NCBI GenBank assembly: GCA_949316495.1
Contig: OX439004.1
Coordinates: 42,890,447 to 42,954,446 of the forward strand
Length of the DNA stretch: 64,000 nt
DNA from: Amphiduros pacificus
Lineage: Eukaryota; Annelida; Polychaeta; Phyllodocida; Hesionidae
Direction of reading: 5' to 3'
The notes below the pieces were generated by a model. It did not search any database. It worked only from the letters and a program-made list of their open reading frames with translations, and had not been told where the DNA came from. The position numbers and the translations under genes were made by a program. Position 1 is the stretch's first letter, and every line of letters begins with the position of its first letter. Positions 30,484 through 53,039 of this stretch are shown in pieces.

Positions 30484-33400
30484 TCACGTTTCACCATTTT
30501 CTGATTGTCCACAAAGTTTTCTTTCGATCATAGTTTGTTGATCAAGTGACCAATGCAGCACATTTGCTTTGATAATGTTCATATATTTAAGCACATCTGA
30601 CCGAGAGTTAGAATCTTTGTTTTTAACATCCTCTTCATACTTCCTTGTATATTTAACAAACATGCTGATCATGTCAAGAGCTAATACAAACAGCTGGTCT
30701 GAGCAGGTGTGTGGCAGATGCTCCACCTGGTGGCTGATAAAGTGGAAACAGGAAACCACCACACACACACAATCCTCTGTATCCATGCCAACCAGTCTTT
30801 CTTCTGACACACAGTATTTCTGAAAATGAATTTGCACAATAGTATTAAGATTCAAAGAAATAACTTGTAGTCATAATGAATCTTTCTAATCAATTATTCT
30901 TGCAAAAAATAAGTTGGTAATTGTATTGGTATGTTTTACCTTAATCAGTAAGGTTTGTCCTTGAATCATGTGGCTAAAGAGAGACATAGTTCCATATGTG
31001 ATCACCAGATGACTCCAGAGTAAGATGGTATCATGAAGAAGATGACACATCCTCATTACTTCATCTGCTACTGTAATAATAATAATGTCACAGCATGAAG
31101 TAACATTTTAACATTATATTTTCTGCATCATATTCAAATACTAACAGCACTTTGAATGCAGATCAAGAGCAAGGTACTGCCATTTCATGACAATAGAGGG
31201 TTGGGAGTCTTTTAGGGGTCTGTGAACTTTAACATTGCCTGCATACTGGATTTTTTTTGGGGGAGGGGGGGTTGGATATTTCATACCATCCCACTAGGCT
31301 ACGTGCATATATGGAACATAGTATCATTTGGAGATCCAAAATTTGGTTAAGTTAAATTAAAGTAAGCATCTGAACAGAATAAACTGCATCATCAGAATCA
31401 ATGGATATTAAGTTACCTGTTTCATGTTCCTTCTCCATAGGAATGGCATTATCTTGGGGAACAATGATGTTATTTGATATCATGTGGCACAGGAGTTTTC
31501 CGACCCTTTCCCATTCTTTGTGAGTACAGTTAGGCAACACCTACAACCAACACATCATATAAAATTATCATTCATAAATGATTTGCATTATATATAGTAT
31601 GACTTTTTCCACAACTCAAAGTTGGCATGGTTTAATGACTTTGTGGTGACAAATTTTAATTTAAATCATTTGTCCATCTCTCAGTCTGGCAAAACCACTG
31701 TGAAATTAAAATCTACCATATTTACTTGTGTATTAGACTACTCGTGTATAAGACGAAGGCCAATTTCCAAATATAAGACGAATCGATTTTTCTCGAGACA
31801 TTGGCACTGGTATATCAATATTTAGAAATGAGAGATTGTGAGTACAGTTAGGCAACACCTACAACCAACACATCATATAAAATTGCCATTCATAAATGAG
31901 TTACATTATATATAGTATGACTTTTTTCCACGACTCAAAGTTGGCATGGTTTAATGACTTTGTGGTGACAAACATTTGTCCATCTCTCAGTCTGGCAAAT
32001 CCACTGTAAAATTAAAATCTATATTAATATTTAGAAATGAGAGATCTCCTGAGTTTTTACCTGGACGAGGGCAGCCACAGTTCTGTGATATAAGTTTCCA
32101 TCTTCTCGGGTAGAGTTAGCGAGGGCCATTGCGAGAGATGAGGTGTGGTCCGAGATAGAGCTCCACTCATACAGACTGAGCATTGCATCCTGGGATGGAG
32201 ACCCGCATTCACCAATATTAGGAATGCTAACCAGCTCTGCAAGCCTCCTGGGAAGACGCTGCAAAACATGTCACATAAAATACAACCGGCTGGAGGAGTA
32301 CATTGTTCACCAAGAGTATTTTTGAACATTCAATGGCTATGAACAATAATTGCTGTTACATTTTACAAAGGCCAAAGCTGTGCTGACCATTTTTGTAATC
32401 TTTGAAAATTGTTATGTACTAAATGATAATTAAATTAAGTATTGACCCAGCTTTGCAGGTCAAGAATTGTAGCTAAATTAATTTATAGATTTGTAATACT
32501 ACACAATATGGCTGCCAGCATTCTTCACCCATTGGGTTGCTACAGAAGTCTTGAACTGAAGCTACATTTACATTGGGAGAATGAGGCAATGAAGCAATTC
32601 ATTGTTTGCAATTATTTTATTAAGTCATAAAAAATATTTTAAAAACATCTTCGAAAATAGAGATTCCTCACCTCAATACTAAATCTTGCCTAAAAAACCT
32701 AGCAGTACCTTGTAATTTCATAGAAGCTGGAATTTGACGGACAGTCAGAATAGCAGAAAATTTGTCCCCTCCCTGCATAAGCTTTACTGACAAAGTCAGC
32801 ACAGATTATTACACACAAAAAAGTAAAATACAATGGCAGACATTTACTTTCTAAGAGTAAAATTGTCCTGTGTCCTGAGTTTTTTTGTGGACACTGGGAG
32901 TAGATATTTTAAGTGACCTTCAACCTTTAATGTTTGATAATTTCGCTACGTCGAGAGCCAGATCTAAGATATTTCAACACTTATTCCATGACATGTTTGA
33001 TCTCACAAAACGCATTCCTATCTTATTGTGACATTTAGCGGCAGAAAAGTCAAAAGATGGTTGTCTAAAATCATTGAGTTCCTAAATTGACTCCCAGCTC
33101 ATTCAGTTGAAATCTCAAACATCTAACCCCCCCAAAGCAAAGCAGCAAACATTAATATTACCAATTGATATGTTGGATGTTGAGCAGAGTCTATAAGTGG
33201 TTGAAGATACCAAGCTGCTGTCCAAGGAAGGTCTTCAAGTCTTACATATAACCAATCTATACTCCTATCTGTGGAGATAAAACATACCAATCTCTACTGC
33301 ATTACCGAAAATAGAAACAAAATAACCTGCCTGCTAATTCAAATTTCCATGGAAAATTTACAGTCCTTCATATTTATTAACTTTCATATTTGATGCAACT

Positions 33401-36400
33401 AATTTCCATGCAAATCTTTATAGTCAAAGTCAATGCATCAAAGTCAAAAGTGTTATATAAATAGCATGAGGCAATTTACACTAAAATTTACACTACATTG
33501 TGCAAATTTGTCCAAAATTTTCTATACTTCCATATTAAACAATGTCGGAAATATTTGAAGACTGGAAAGCTGTTTGTTGTTTTGCATTTTCAAATGAGAA
33601 ATTTGAATAATTTATACCTTGTAATTTATTTTGCTTTCCTCTGAGAAAGTTAACAATCTTTTCAAGCACAGACACTGCTATTTCCTTGATGGCCACTCCT
33701 GGTTGGCCCGTGTCTTGTTCATCCAAGCATGTTCCACAACAACCTATGACCTCACACAGGCAAAGCATGATGGGAATGGGCTGGTAGTCTATCAACCAAT
33801 CACAATCTTTTGGAGTATCCAGTAATACTCCAAAGAGTTTTAATGTCACAGGCAGTGAGAGAAATAACTTGTTGCTGGATTTAATATTGATGTTCAAATA
33901 TGGGAGGATACAAGTTTTCAAAAATTCTTGTTTGTTGAGTTGATCATCCTGCAATGAATATATCAATGTTTCACATAAAATAATTTAATTACCGGTAATC
34001 TTCATCGATCAGGAATCTGGTTACTCTGTTTGATGATGTAGTCAATGATCAGACATGACTGAGGAGGGTATTCTCAAAGTTAACATCAAGTTGGTGTAAA
34101 ATAATGTAGAGGAACAAATTCAGTTAATTAGAGTGGTTTTCAATGTATTTCAAAGTAAGGAAAATGGCCTTACATATGATGGGCTTTTCGTGATATCAAC
34201 ACACATTTCAGGCAAATAATGAGTGAAACAAAGTGATTTTCTATCTTTAATGTGGCCATATTGTCCACCAGAGGCACACACAAACTATTACAGTGATAGG
34301 TTCACCACGTCCCCCTCTGGTGGAGTTTTAGTGTGGCATTTATTTTATTGTTAATATAAGTGAGATTTGTAATCCTGATGTGTATGGCCTACCTGTAGGA
34401 TGAGGTGAATAAATCTGAGTGCATTGTTGTAGAGTTTGTGTGAGTGTTGCTGATGCTGCACTAGTAGCAATGCCTGGTGTAGCAGGGTGCACAATACTGT
34501 GACCTCATGGTCGCTGTCTCTCGGTTGTAGATGGCTTACACAGGGAAAATAGCCCAGCACCTGCATTCAATGTAATGTATTAATAACTAAACCCACTAAC
34601 ACTTGTTCAATGTAAGTTTCCAACTTTTTTCTAAGTTCCTAAGATACAGAATAATAATTGTATTTTGACCTTTGAGAGAACATGTTGCTGTCCCGCCTGT
34701 TCTATGGCAGAGGTGATCAATTTGCATAAGGTCTTTTCCAAAGATTGCAGGAACAATGGCGCCATTTCATTCATACTCTGCAAATAAATAATTATATATG
34801 TATAGCTATACCCCCTTATTTGCAGGAAACGATTATTAGAGCATCAGATAATTCTAAGTTTGCAATTAAGACATCAGGAAGTGGCATAATTTATATTTTA
34901 TTAATTTATTTTTCAAAGGAAACAAACTACCAAAAGATAACTTTGAAAATAAAATATGGCAGACACTGGCAGATATTTTCTGTTCATCACAATTTTTAAG
35001 TTCTAGAACAGGTGTGTCTTGAGGCATTTCTTGAAGACATCAACTGAGACACTGGTCCTAATCTCATTAATGATATCAGTTCAGAGAATAGATGAGTTTG
35101 AGGAATCGCAAGGTCCAATCTACCATTAGACTGTAGAGTTCTATTACTAGATTTAACAACATGTAGATCACATGGGAAAGGTGGTGCTTTGCCATTTAGA
35201 TCCTTCCACGTGATGATGAGAATTTTGAAATTGATTCTTCTATCATACACTGACAGCCAATACAGTTCAAGGTTTTAGCCCTCTTGTCATCTGGGCACTG
35301 TCTTATCACAGTTATGTTTCTGATATTGTACTATCCCTTTTGCCTCAGTTAATATCAGAAATTGTAATATGAATTAAATCTCGACATGGCCGGGAATCAA
35401 ACCCAAGATCCTTGGATCACCACAGAATAACTGCTCAAACCAACTGTGCCAAGACAATATTAAAAATATACATACTTTTTCTATGGCTGCATTACCAAGC
35501 TGGTTAAAAATGGTGGTTAGCTGAGCATCAAAAGCATCTCCAACACTGAAGAGTTGCACTGAGTTGTAGTTCTGATGAACATGTCTCAATGTCTTGTCCT
35601 GCTCACCCCTCGACAGCTGCTGATATCTCTCCAATATAAACTGCAGCCACCAAAAACATGGATATTTCTCTCATATTCAATTTACAAGAACAGTAATATT
35701 TTTCAGTATTATTTTGAAATCTACCCGGAAATACTCACAACTTTTAGAATTTTCACTGGTATCACTTTAAAATGTTTCTTCCATAACATTCTTAATTGGA
35801 CAAAATAATACAAAGATAACATCAAATACCATTTTAAGCCCAAAAACTCCAAACACAATTCTTAGATATATCATATTATTTATGCTCTTTTTGGACTCTC
35901 TTTTTGTCACTGGGCAGTATGATACCTGTTTGAGATTGTGTCTTGGGCGATCATCCTTGGTCACCATCTCATGCAGCCTCCGTACCAACTTCCCGAGATG
36001 CGCTGAGGTGTTTAATTGATCCTTACTGGTTTCTAATATGTTAAACCATCTGGAAAATTGAAAAAAAAAAGTCCACTCTATGCAAATAAATATTAAAAAT
36101 ATTTCTAGAATCCTGTTAACTTTACTGAAACATATTATATTAAGAAGTGACAAATATGAAGTACATATAGAGTCTACCTTCTTGTCATGGTCACAGATCA
36201 TCTTTGTCAACATTTTGTACACTTACCTTTTGTCTGTAAAATATCCCTTCTCCAGCATCCAGTCCAAATATTCTGAAAGGGGTAAGAAATACAACAAATT
36301 ACAACATATCAAATTGCCAATTATCAAAGCGATAATTACTTTTCCAATAATAGTGTTATTTTTTAGATAAAAGTGGGATATACGTTTTTATGAAATAATC

Positions 36401-38049
36401 GCAAATTACCGTGGAAGTTTGGCAGTCTTTCTTTTACTACGAAGTGGGCCAGTTCAAATGTGTCGGATGGAGAGATAGACCTCTGGGTGTGCATTGTGGA
36501 CTCCATGTTCTCTGACAGGCAACTTGTGTATAAATAAATCTCTGGGGAGATTCCCAATATAGGAAATCTATCACTGGCATGGGACAGAAAGGCTGCCACA
36601 AAGTCTGGTGATAATCTTGCAGCATCACATTTTGCATAGTTGGGTTGCCCTTTCCTTGAAGTGACATGTGGCAGAACCCTTGGCCAACATTCATCACGCA
36701 GGTAATCAAAAAGATCTGGGTACTTCTGAATGATCAGATTCAAAATATTAACCAAATCTTCTCTTATTGTCGACAGATCAAATTTTGCAGAGATAAGTTT
36801 GAAATCTGCATTTCTGGCCACCAGAATATCGTGCATTTTATCCAGAACAGACGGATCCACATGTGGCATGCTATCCACTAAACTCTTCTTAAATTCTCTT
36901 TCCTTGATTAACTCCAAACTCGAAATGATATCAGAAATCAAAACTTCATCTTTGCAGGCAGCCAAGAGAAGATTCATTGTCATCAAAAATAAATGTGCCA
37001 GTCTTCCATAATGTCTGGATATGAATTCTTCATCTGCAATCAACATTTTGATACACTGGGCACAGAGCTCAGCCCATTCCTTTTCATCGTTAGCACTCAC
37101 TTCACAGTCAAGTTTAAGTTTAAATATTTCCATTTTTAAATCTTTGAGTGCAAGAGAGTGTAATGTTCTGTTGTCATCCTGATTAGTGTCACTTGATTCA
37201 AAGAGTTCCACACAGTTATTTAAAGCAATCCCTCTAATAAGGTCAGCAATGAATTCAAGGTCACATACTTGACTCACATTCATGATCTCTTTGGTGAGTC
37301 TCTGGGATACAGCTCCATTCATCCAAGACAGAATCTTAAGTAAGAACAAGGGGTTACATTTAGTAAAGATCACAGATCTTTGCAGGCTTTCTATCATTCT
37401 ATTTCAAAAACTTAAAACCTCAAATAAAATGAAATACTACCTGGATGAGACATTCATTCCAGTCATGCTCCTTGACTAATTCCAGAACCAGGTCAAGGTT
37501 AACTTCTGGAAGTCCATTGAGAGCCCCTTCCCAGTATTCATCCAGTTCTCTCTTAGATTCTCTTGCTATAAGTTTGGCAAGGAGGACAGACAATGTCCGA
37601 AGGTTCCATTCATAATTATCCTGTTCTGTTCTTCTCCCATGCAGGCCTCTTGTCACTTCATGGACTGCCAAACTAGTTATCTCCATAATTTTGGCACTTT
37701 CACAATGATTTCTGGTGTAATTTTCCAAGCCATTTGGAAAGATCTAAAATGAGATCAGAATTCATATAATTTTTTTTCATTAGTGCAAAGAATATTCTGT
37801 ATTGAGCAACATGAAAAGACAAGAAGGAAACCTTGCATGATATTTGAAAATTATACTAGAAAATTGCCTTTATTATCTTAGTTTAAATTCAAATTGTTTT
37901 CCTTTGGTTTAGGTTCACAGGTAAAACAATCTTTGGATGATTATCAGGCTTTGTCCACAAATGATTATCAGTGCAAATTATAAATATTATACCTGTTGTG
38001 CCAAGCTGAAAGCTGATTGCAAGATTGCTATTTCTTCACAGAACTCCAT
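30484..38049 (-). CDS. GEMIN4: GEMIN4, component of the SMN complex
   Basis: Fourteen exons on the minus strand: 38049-37993, 37743-37441, 37334-36410, 36272-36227, 36049-35926, 35640-35476, 34777-34670, 34560-34393, 33948-33618, 33268-33162, 32258-32061, 31540-31417, 31070-30940, 30819-30484. All phases agree; product about 1040 residues (human 1058). Anchors to human Gemin4 run along the whole length: FCEEIAILQSAFSLAQQIFP at the N terminus, CLIQILSWM, LTTIFNQLGNAAIEK, the ILPYLNI region, DWLYVRLEDLPWTAAW, LPNCTHKEWERVG, and DQLFVLALDMIS near the C terminus. Gemin4 is an alpha-helical scaffold of the SMN complex, which loads Sm proteins on snRNAs. Human GEMIN4 coding sequence is, as I recall, essentially one exon, so the many introns here are notable. 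Exon 3 start (37334) was chosen to keep phase and the homology; an upstream AG at 37399 does not fit. Confidence 0.88.
31517..32043 (-). repeat. Tandem duplication spanning the 3' splice site of GEMIN4 exon 12
   Basis: Sequence 31517-31715 is repeated at about 31838-32035. On the gene strand each copy carries GTTGGTTGTAG followed by GTGTTGCCTAACTGTACTCAC, the acceptor and first 21 bases of exon 12. The copy in intron 11 lacks the rest of the exon. An inverted-repeat element end (31716-31800) sits between the two copies. Confidence 0.85.
31716..31800. mobile_element. Left-end fragment of the CCGTATTTACTCG element family
   Basis: TACCATATTTACTTGTGTAT followed by TCCAAATATAAGACGAATCG closely follows the left end at 10632-10740. 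Only one end is present. Confidence 0.55.
35003..35275 (-). mobile_element. LINE 3' fragment (C terminus of RT ORF) in GEMIN4 intron 6
   Basis: On the minus strand it reads RINFKILIITWKDLNGKAPP and then, after a frameshift, VFKKCLKTHLF and a stop at 35003. This is the usual C-terminal pattern of CR1/L2-type LINE ORF2 proteins. It is a decayed 5'-truncated insertion in the same orientation as GEMIN4. Confidence 0.65.
35356..35456 (-). mobile_element. SINE head (tRNA-derived), minus strand
   Basis: On the minus strand TGGCACAGTTGGTTTGAGCAG resembles a tRNA A box and GGATCTTGGGTTTGATTCCC a B box. It matches the head of the SINE at 43937-44236. Only the head is clear. Confidence 0.65.
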
Positions 38050-38054
38050 CTTGA

Positions 38055-38950
38055 ATTGTTTTTATTTCATCCGAATTCAATATCTGCAATTGAAAATCTT
38101 ACGTTAAACATTTTTTTTTAATAAAATAATTTTTTTTAAAATCTTTTCAATAAAAAAATGTTGCTATTTATGTGTCATGTGGTCTGAGCTCTCGGCGGGA
38201 TGCCAATTGGTTTTGCCGAGTAAACATATAGATGTAGATGTAGAAGCTTGCTCTGCATGGCAAGGTAGTCTCTACATCTGCTAATAATGGCATGAAATTG
38301 CAGTCATCTGTTTTGCCATTCATTAGTATAATCCAAAGATTGACCCATTAAGACACATAATGCTTGCACATCAAAACAATCTGCCACAACCACACAAGAT
38401 TATGATTGCACGCATCTTATGAAGAAACTTGAAATGCATTTGTTGTGCTCACATTCTTAACATAAAATGACTCCAATTGGCCATGTTAATTATTATTTGT
38501 GACAAAATATTGTGTGCCTATTGGCATTGAAATGAAGCCAATACTGTGTTAAGTTGTCTAGGACTCACTCACAGTCAGTTGTGGCTTGCACTTGCAGAAC
38601 CTGGTATAAACCTATTTGATTTTATAATGTATAGCCGACAGGCCATGAGTGTCAAATAAGGAACTATCTGTTTTACTCTGTGATCGGCATCATAATGAAA
38701 AATGTAGTCATTTCCTGTGGGCTGTATATTGGGTTTTTTCTGTGGTCAGTATGGTTAGAACAATTGACATCAGTGTTCTTCCTGGACCATGTATAAGATT
38801 CTAATTGGTGACAGTTTTTTGTTTCTTCAAATTTTTGTTATGTTTGTTTTTGTTTTTTGTGTCACAATATAAATCTGACTCCTGTCATCCCAATCCCTCT
38901 CTTATGGTGCTATCACACAGTAATGTAACATGTGGAGCGAGTAGACGTTT
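38055..38950. other. Spacer upstream of GEMIN4
   Basis: Should contain the GEMIN4 5' UTR and promoter (minus strand). A dispersed repeat at about 38473-38640 (ATTGGCCATGTTA ... ACTTGCAGAACCTGGTATAA) is related to 59729-59860. No coding sequence seen. Confidence 0.45.
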
Positions 38951-38953
38951 ATA

Positions 38954-39702
38954 AAGCCGCGGTCTCACTCTAGCAGACAGGCAAAGCGGATGAAAGCGGA
39001 GTGGAAAATTTTGCTCTTCGGAATGAGTTCAGACGTCTACGTAACTTAAACGCTTTCTCCGTATCTCATTCTAAAATCATGCTTTTAGAGTTCGGAGCAG
39101 TACGCACATGTAAGCCGTAGTCCGTCTTTGTCCCCAAAACTTTTTCAACATGTTGAAAATTTTGTGCGGAAGAGATGCGGATGGCCATTCTGATTGTGTC
39201 CGGAATGTGAACGCTTTCTTTGTATCTCATCCTGAATGTGTCCTGAGTCATCCTGAATGTGTCCTGAGTCATCCTGAATGTGTCCTGAGTCATCCTGAAT
39301 GTGTCCTGACTGTGTCCGCTGATGTTCACTGAATCCTGCATTTATGCGAACAAGGTACGGAGAAAACACGCACAAGGAACAGAGTTAGTCAGAATAAGAT
39401 GCAAACAGAAAACTAACGTCCATATTGGTCAGCTTCTCATTCATGTTGTCTGCAATACAACCGTCGTGTCCGTATATATCCGTATTTGTACGTTTTCTGT
39501 GCCTGTTTTCTCCTGAATACTTTCATTCTGTATCAGTGTTCATCCGCGCTGTTCGCTTTGGTATTTTTTTCGACTTGTGTGTATCTCATTCATTCATTAA
39601 AAGCCCAAAAAAGCGAACAAAAAGCAAACATGAAATTTTCCACTCCAAAATTCTCCGCAACTCATCCGCTAAGCTTGTTCACTACAGTGTGACCAAGCCT
39701 TA
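38954..39702. mobile_element. Inverted-repeat DNA element, about 750 bp, non-autonomous
   Basis: The left end (GCCGCGGTCTCACTCTAG ... GGAGTGGAAAATTTTG) and the right end (ATTTTCCACTCC ... GTGTGACCAAGCC) are imperfect inverted repeats of about 60 bp. The interior holds four 21-bp tandem units TCATCCTGAATGTGTCCTGAG (39228-39311) and no transposase frame. Confidence 0.65.
39228..39311. repeat. 21-bp tandem repeat, four copies
   Basis: Four near-identical units inside the inverted-repeat element. Frames across it give meaningless repeat peptides. Confidence 0.9.
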
Positions 39703-40167
39703 AAGATAAATGTTGGAGAAAATGCCAACGGTATGGATGCTCTCTTGTTTGAGCGAGTGGGAATCCTTGTTTTGACGTGTGCTAACGTGATTAACACAGC
39801 TGAGATATTACATAGAAGTTTATGTTAAACATGGTCATAACAATCAGGGAATGAGCTGACCGAGTCAATGAAGTTACAACTGAATTTTACAAATCCAATG
39901 GCAAACTTGCAACTTTTTTTCTCATTCCTGTCCCGTTGTCACAACGTCTACTAGAATAGTAAAACAAATCCACTTTTCAACAACATCCATGGAATATCAT
40001 AAGAATGAGCCAGGAACAACATGGACCTAAAAGTAACGAGCTGGCGAAATTGTAAACATCCCCAAAACTTTTTTTTGTAGACGAACGTTTCCCAACTTTT
40101 GTTAACATGCTCAACGTTAGGTCAAGATTGCAAACTCGTTCCCCAAACGTTGTCCAAAACGTCATAG

Positions 40168-40295
40168 ACCCCCTGCCAATCTCTCCGACCAATGATTAAA
40201 TATAGTGGAGTTGTACAGATCTGGTTCTGGTAAAGTTGTACAGTTCCGGTGTGTACTTTTCAATGGGGAAAAAAAAAAAACATGGAGATCGGCAA
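40168..40295. mobile_element. Half copy of the fold-back MITE
   Basis: CCCTGCCAATCTCTCCGACC, AATGATTAAATATA, GAGTTGTACAGATCTGG and TAAAGTTGTACAGTTCC match one arm and the loop of 22071-22250. The second arm is missing and a CATGGAGATCGGCAATCGG tail matches the flank at 22254. Confidence 0.65.
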
Positions 40296-40984
40296 TCGGC
40301 CTATAGTGTGAAAGCCCCGTTATCACTGACACTGGGTACATGTGATTGGAACAGGCCGGCTGAAGTCCACAGATTCTGCCTACCTGCCTGCCTATTCCAA
40401 ATCGTGTGCAAAGTGGCACTTTCCGCCTGACCAATCGTGTGTCAGCGATGAGTCCATCAACCGCTTTCGCCAGCAGGCAAATTTGGCGGATTTTGGCGGA
40501 AACCGCCGGCTTCAATCGTGTGCACCCAAGGTCTCAATCGAATGCTGTCTGACTCTGGGGTCCAGTGGGGTTGCCATCTTGCCCCATTGAATCGCATTGA
40601 ATAAGTCTGTATTGACTGTAACTTGTAAGTGTAACCATAGAGAAAAATCTTATACTTTCTCTATGGTGTAACTTAGTGTCAGTAGCTTGAGCACTATGTC
40701 AAACAATCAACCACCAACAATTCACCTTGTGTGTTGATTTGTTCGTCTAAATCAATTCGCTGACAAACATTTACTGTTGTTGTTCTTAAAAGGTGTGAAA
40801 ACTCCTTCACACACATGCACATGCATGGGATGTTTCCTTTTGAGAACAAACTGGTAACCAGTTTTCTTCTGAAATTAGATAATAGATTATTTCTGATAGG
40901 GAACCAGTCAAGGGAATCTCGCGCGAAAAATATAGACGTCATCGTGCCTCACTTTCAGTCCCGGTTTACACATGTTGAACATTT

Positions 40985-41089
40985 ATTGCGAAAATACATT
41001 TGACAGCTGTTTCTAGAAAAATCAGAGGACATTGGCGACTTCTGATGACATAAAAGGACTCTTTGAGAATAAGATAGAGAAATATACAG
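40985..41089 (+). other. Probable non-coding first exon of ABCF1
   Basis: A strong donor ATACA|GTAAGT at 41089/41090 lies upstream of the ABCF1 coding exon, which begins just after a TTTCAG acceptor at 41836. The frame here (LATSDDIKGLFENKIEKYT) has no ATG and does not join ABCF1 in phase, so I read it as 5' UTR. The left edge is a guess. Confidence 0.4.
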
Positions 41090-41846
41090 TAAGTATAATC
41101 GTTAAGTTACTTTTGTACAGTCACGGATATATCCAGAACATGAACATTTCAGCCAACAATGTACCAAAGTGTCATTCCCTTCTGTCTGTCTCTTTATCAT
41201 TCAAAATGAAAGATTTACATTGCATTTATCTCTACACTCTGCTGTCCTAGAATGCAGTAAATGACTGAAAATTAATTTAGAAATAAATGTTTTGTCAAGA
41301 GTTGCCACTACATCACCAGTTTTCCGTCGCTACCAATTACCGCCGATTACAGCCGCTAAGAGTCACAGTCTACTTCATTGGCGAAAACTGGTCGCTGACG
41401 AGTACTATGTTTAACCTGAGTGAGAGCACTAATAAGTTATACTGCTGTCAGGCTTAACATACTAACGTCAAGTAACAGAGCTAGTTGATCATCAACCTAC
41501 CGATATAGAATACCCCAATAACAGTGCTGTTTATCACTCCTTTTCTTCAGGTTTTATGTTTGATGGACAGTAGTTTGACTGTTCAAACCACTGTAGAATT
41601 GTACGAGATACATTTTCAGATAAACAAATTGGTGGATATTTCTTAACGACAGAAAATCTTTCCAAACATAACAAAAAACAATGACTAGCATAGCTCTAAT
41701 GCCATTGGCTGGTGCTTATTTAATGTTATGAGCAAGTAAATTTTACCAACTAATACCAAGAATATTTAGTGCTCATAATTAATTTTTTGGTTGGATTGTC
41801 TCCAGTTTACATGGTGTATAATATAAAACATTTCAGACCTAAGAAG

Positions 41847-52084
<10,238 letters not shown>

Positions 52085-52204
52085 TGGGCTGATCTAGGCA
52101 ATATTTATAATGAAATTCTTGGGTGATATGGATTTATGATTTGGTTCTGTCTTGTATCAGTGACAGGAATTTAGCTGTATCTCAAATATTACACAATTGG
52201 TCTA

Positions 52205-52210
52205 AATAAA
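52205..52210 (+). terminator. Polyadenylation signal AATAAA of ABCF1
   Basis: About 120 bp after the ABCF1 stop codon. Confidence 0.5.
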
Positions 52211-53039
52211 GCTACATTCTTCTCGAACATTAATACTGTATAAGATAACTTAAACTCTTAAAAAAGTTCAAAATATATTCTTTCTTAAAAACTTAACTAT
52301 TGGTGAAGCCTATATTCACACCAAATATTTCAAACTCATTCCAACAGGTATTAATAAAATGTGGATAACTACATCATAATCTCAATTTTTTAATCTTTTT
52401 TATTCTTGGGGAATTCTAAATGCTATGTAAATATTGATACTTTCAATTCAATCAATTATTAATGGAAGTAAATATAAATATAGTGATGGCACCTCAAATA
52501 CCCCAATTATACTGCTCCACACATACTGAATATACATTCATTTTATGGAAAAATTGAGAGAATTATAAAACCATTTTAAAAAATGACAATTTTTGATCTG
52601 GAAATATACATGTCGAAAGATTAATCACTTGAAAAATGTAGCTACTGGCTTGTTAATTGATCATGAATAAAGAATGAAACGATAACAAAAAAAGATGTTT
52701 TAATCTTTTAATTAGAAAATCAACTTTTCATGTCCAAACCTGACCAGGTATGTGTAGTGCTAGCAGTTTGGAACGTGATAATTAATTAACTAAGTTAACG
52801 ATGCTGCTAGATTGTCATAATGTACAATGACGCAATCTGGGAAGAAATGAATATTTGTGTTGTTACCTGTATTCAGGCCACTGGCAATGGGGTGTGGCAG
52901 GGGTCTTGATATTTAACAGTGTCTATGAATTTAAGCAGAGTGCAAGTGCACATAACAGACTGTCACAAGGAGTAAAAAAGCTGGGTCATTAGGTCAGATA
53001 TCAACCAGTATATTTAGTATTAAGGAATCTGGCTTTATG

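Noticed and set aside
39066-39375. Short repeat-peptide frames on both strands
   Set aside because: They result from the 21-bp tandem repeat inside a non-autonomous inverted-repeat element.
40637-40667. Hairpin CCATAGAGAAA ... TTTCTCTATGG
   Set aside because: An 11-bp stem in spacer with no polymerase or miRNA context; too weak to call a feature.
41769-41846. Upstream in-frame ATG for ABCF1
   Set aside because: The extension crosses a TTTCAG acceptor and lacks resemblance to ABCF1, whose N terminus starts MPK in human as at 41847.
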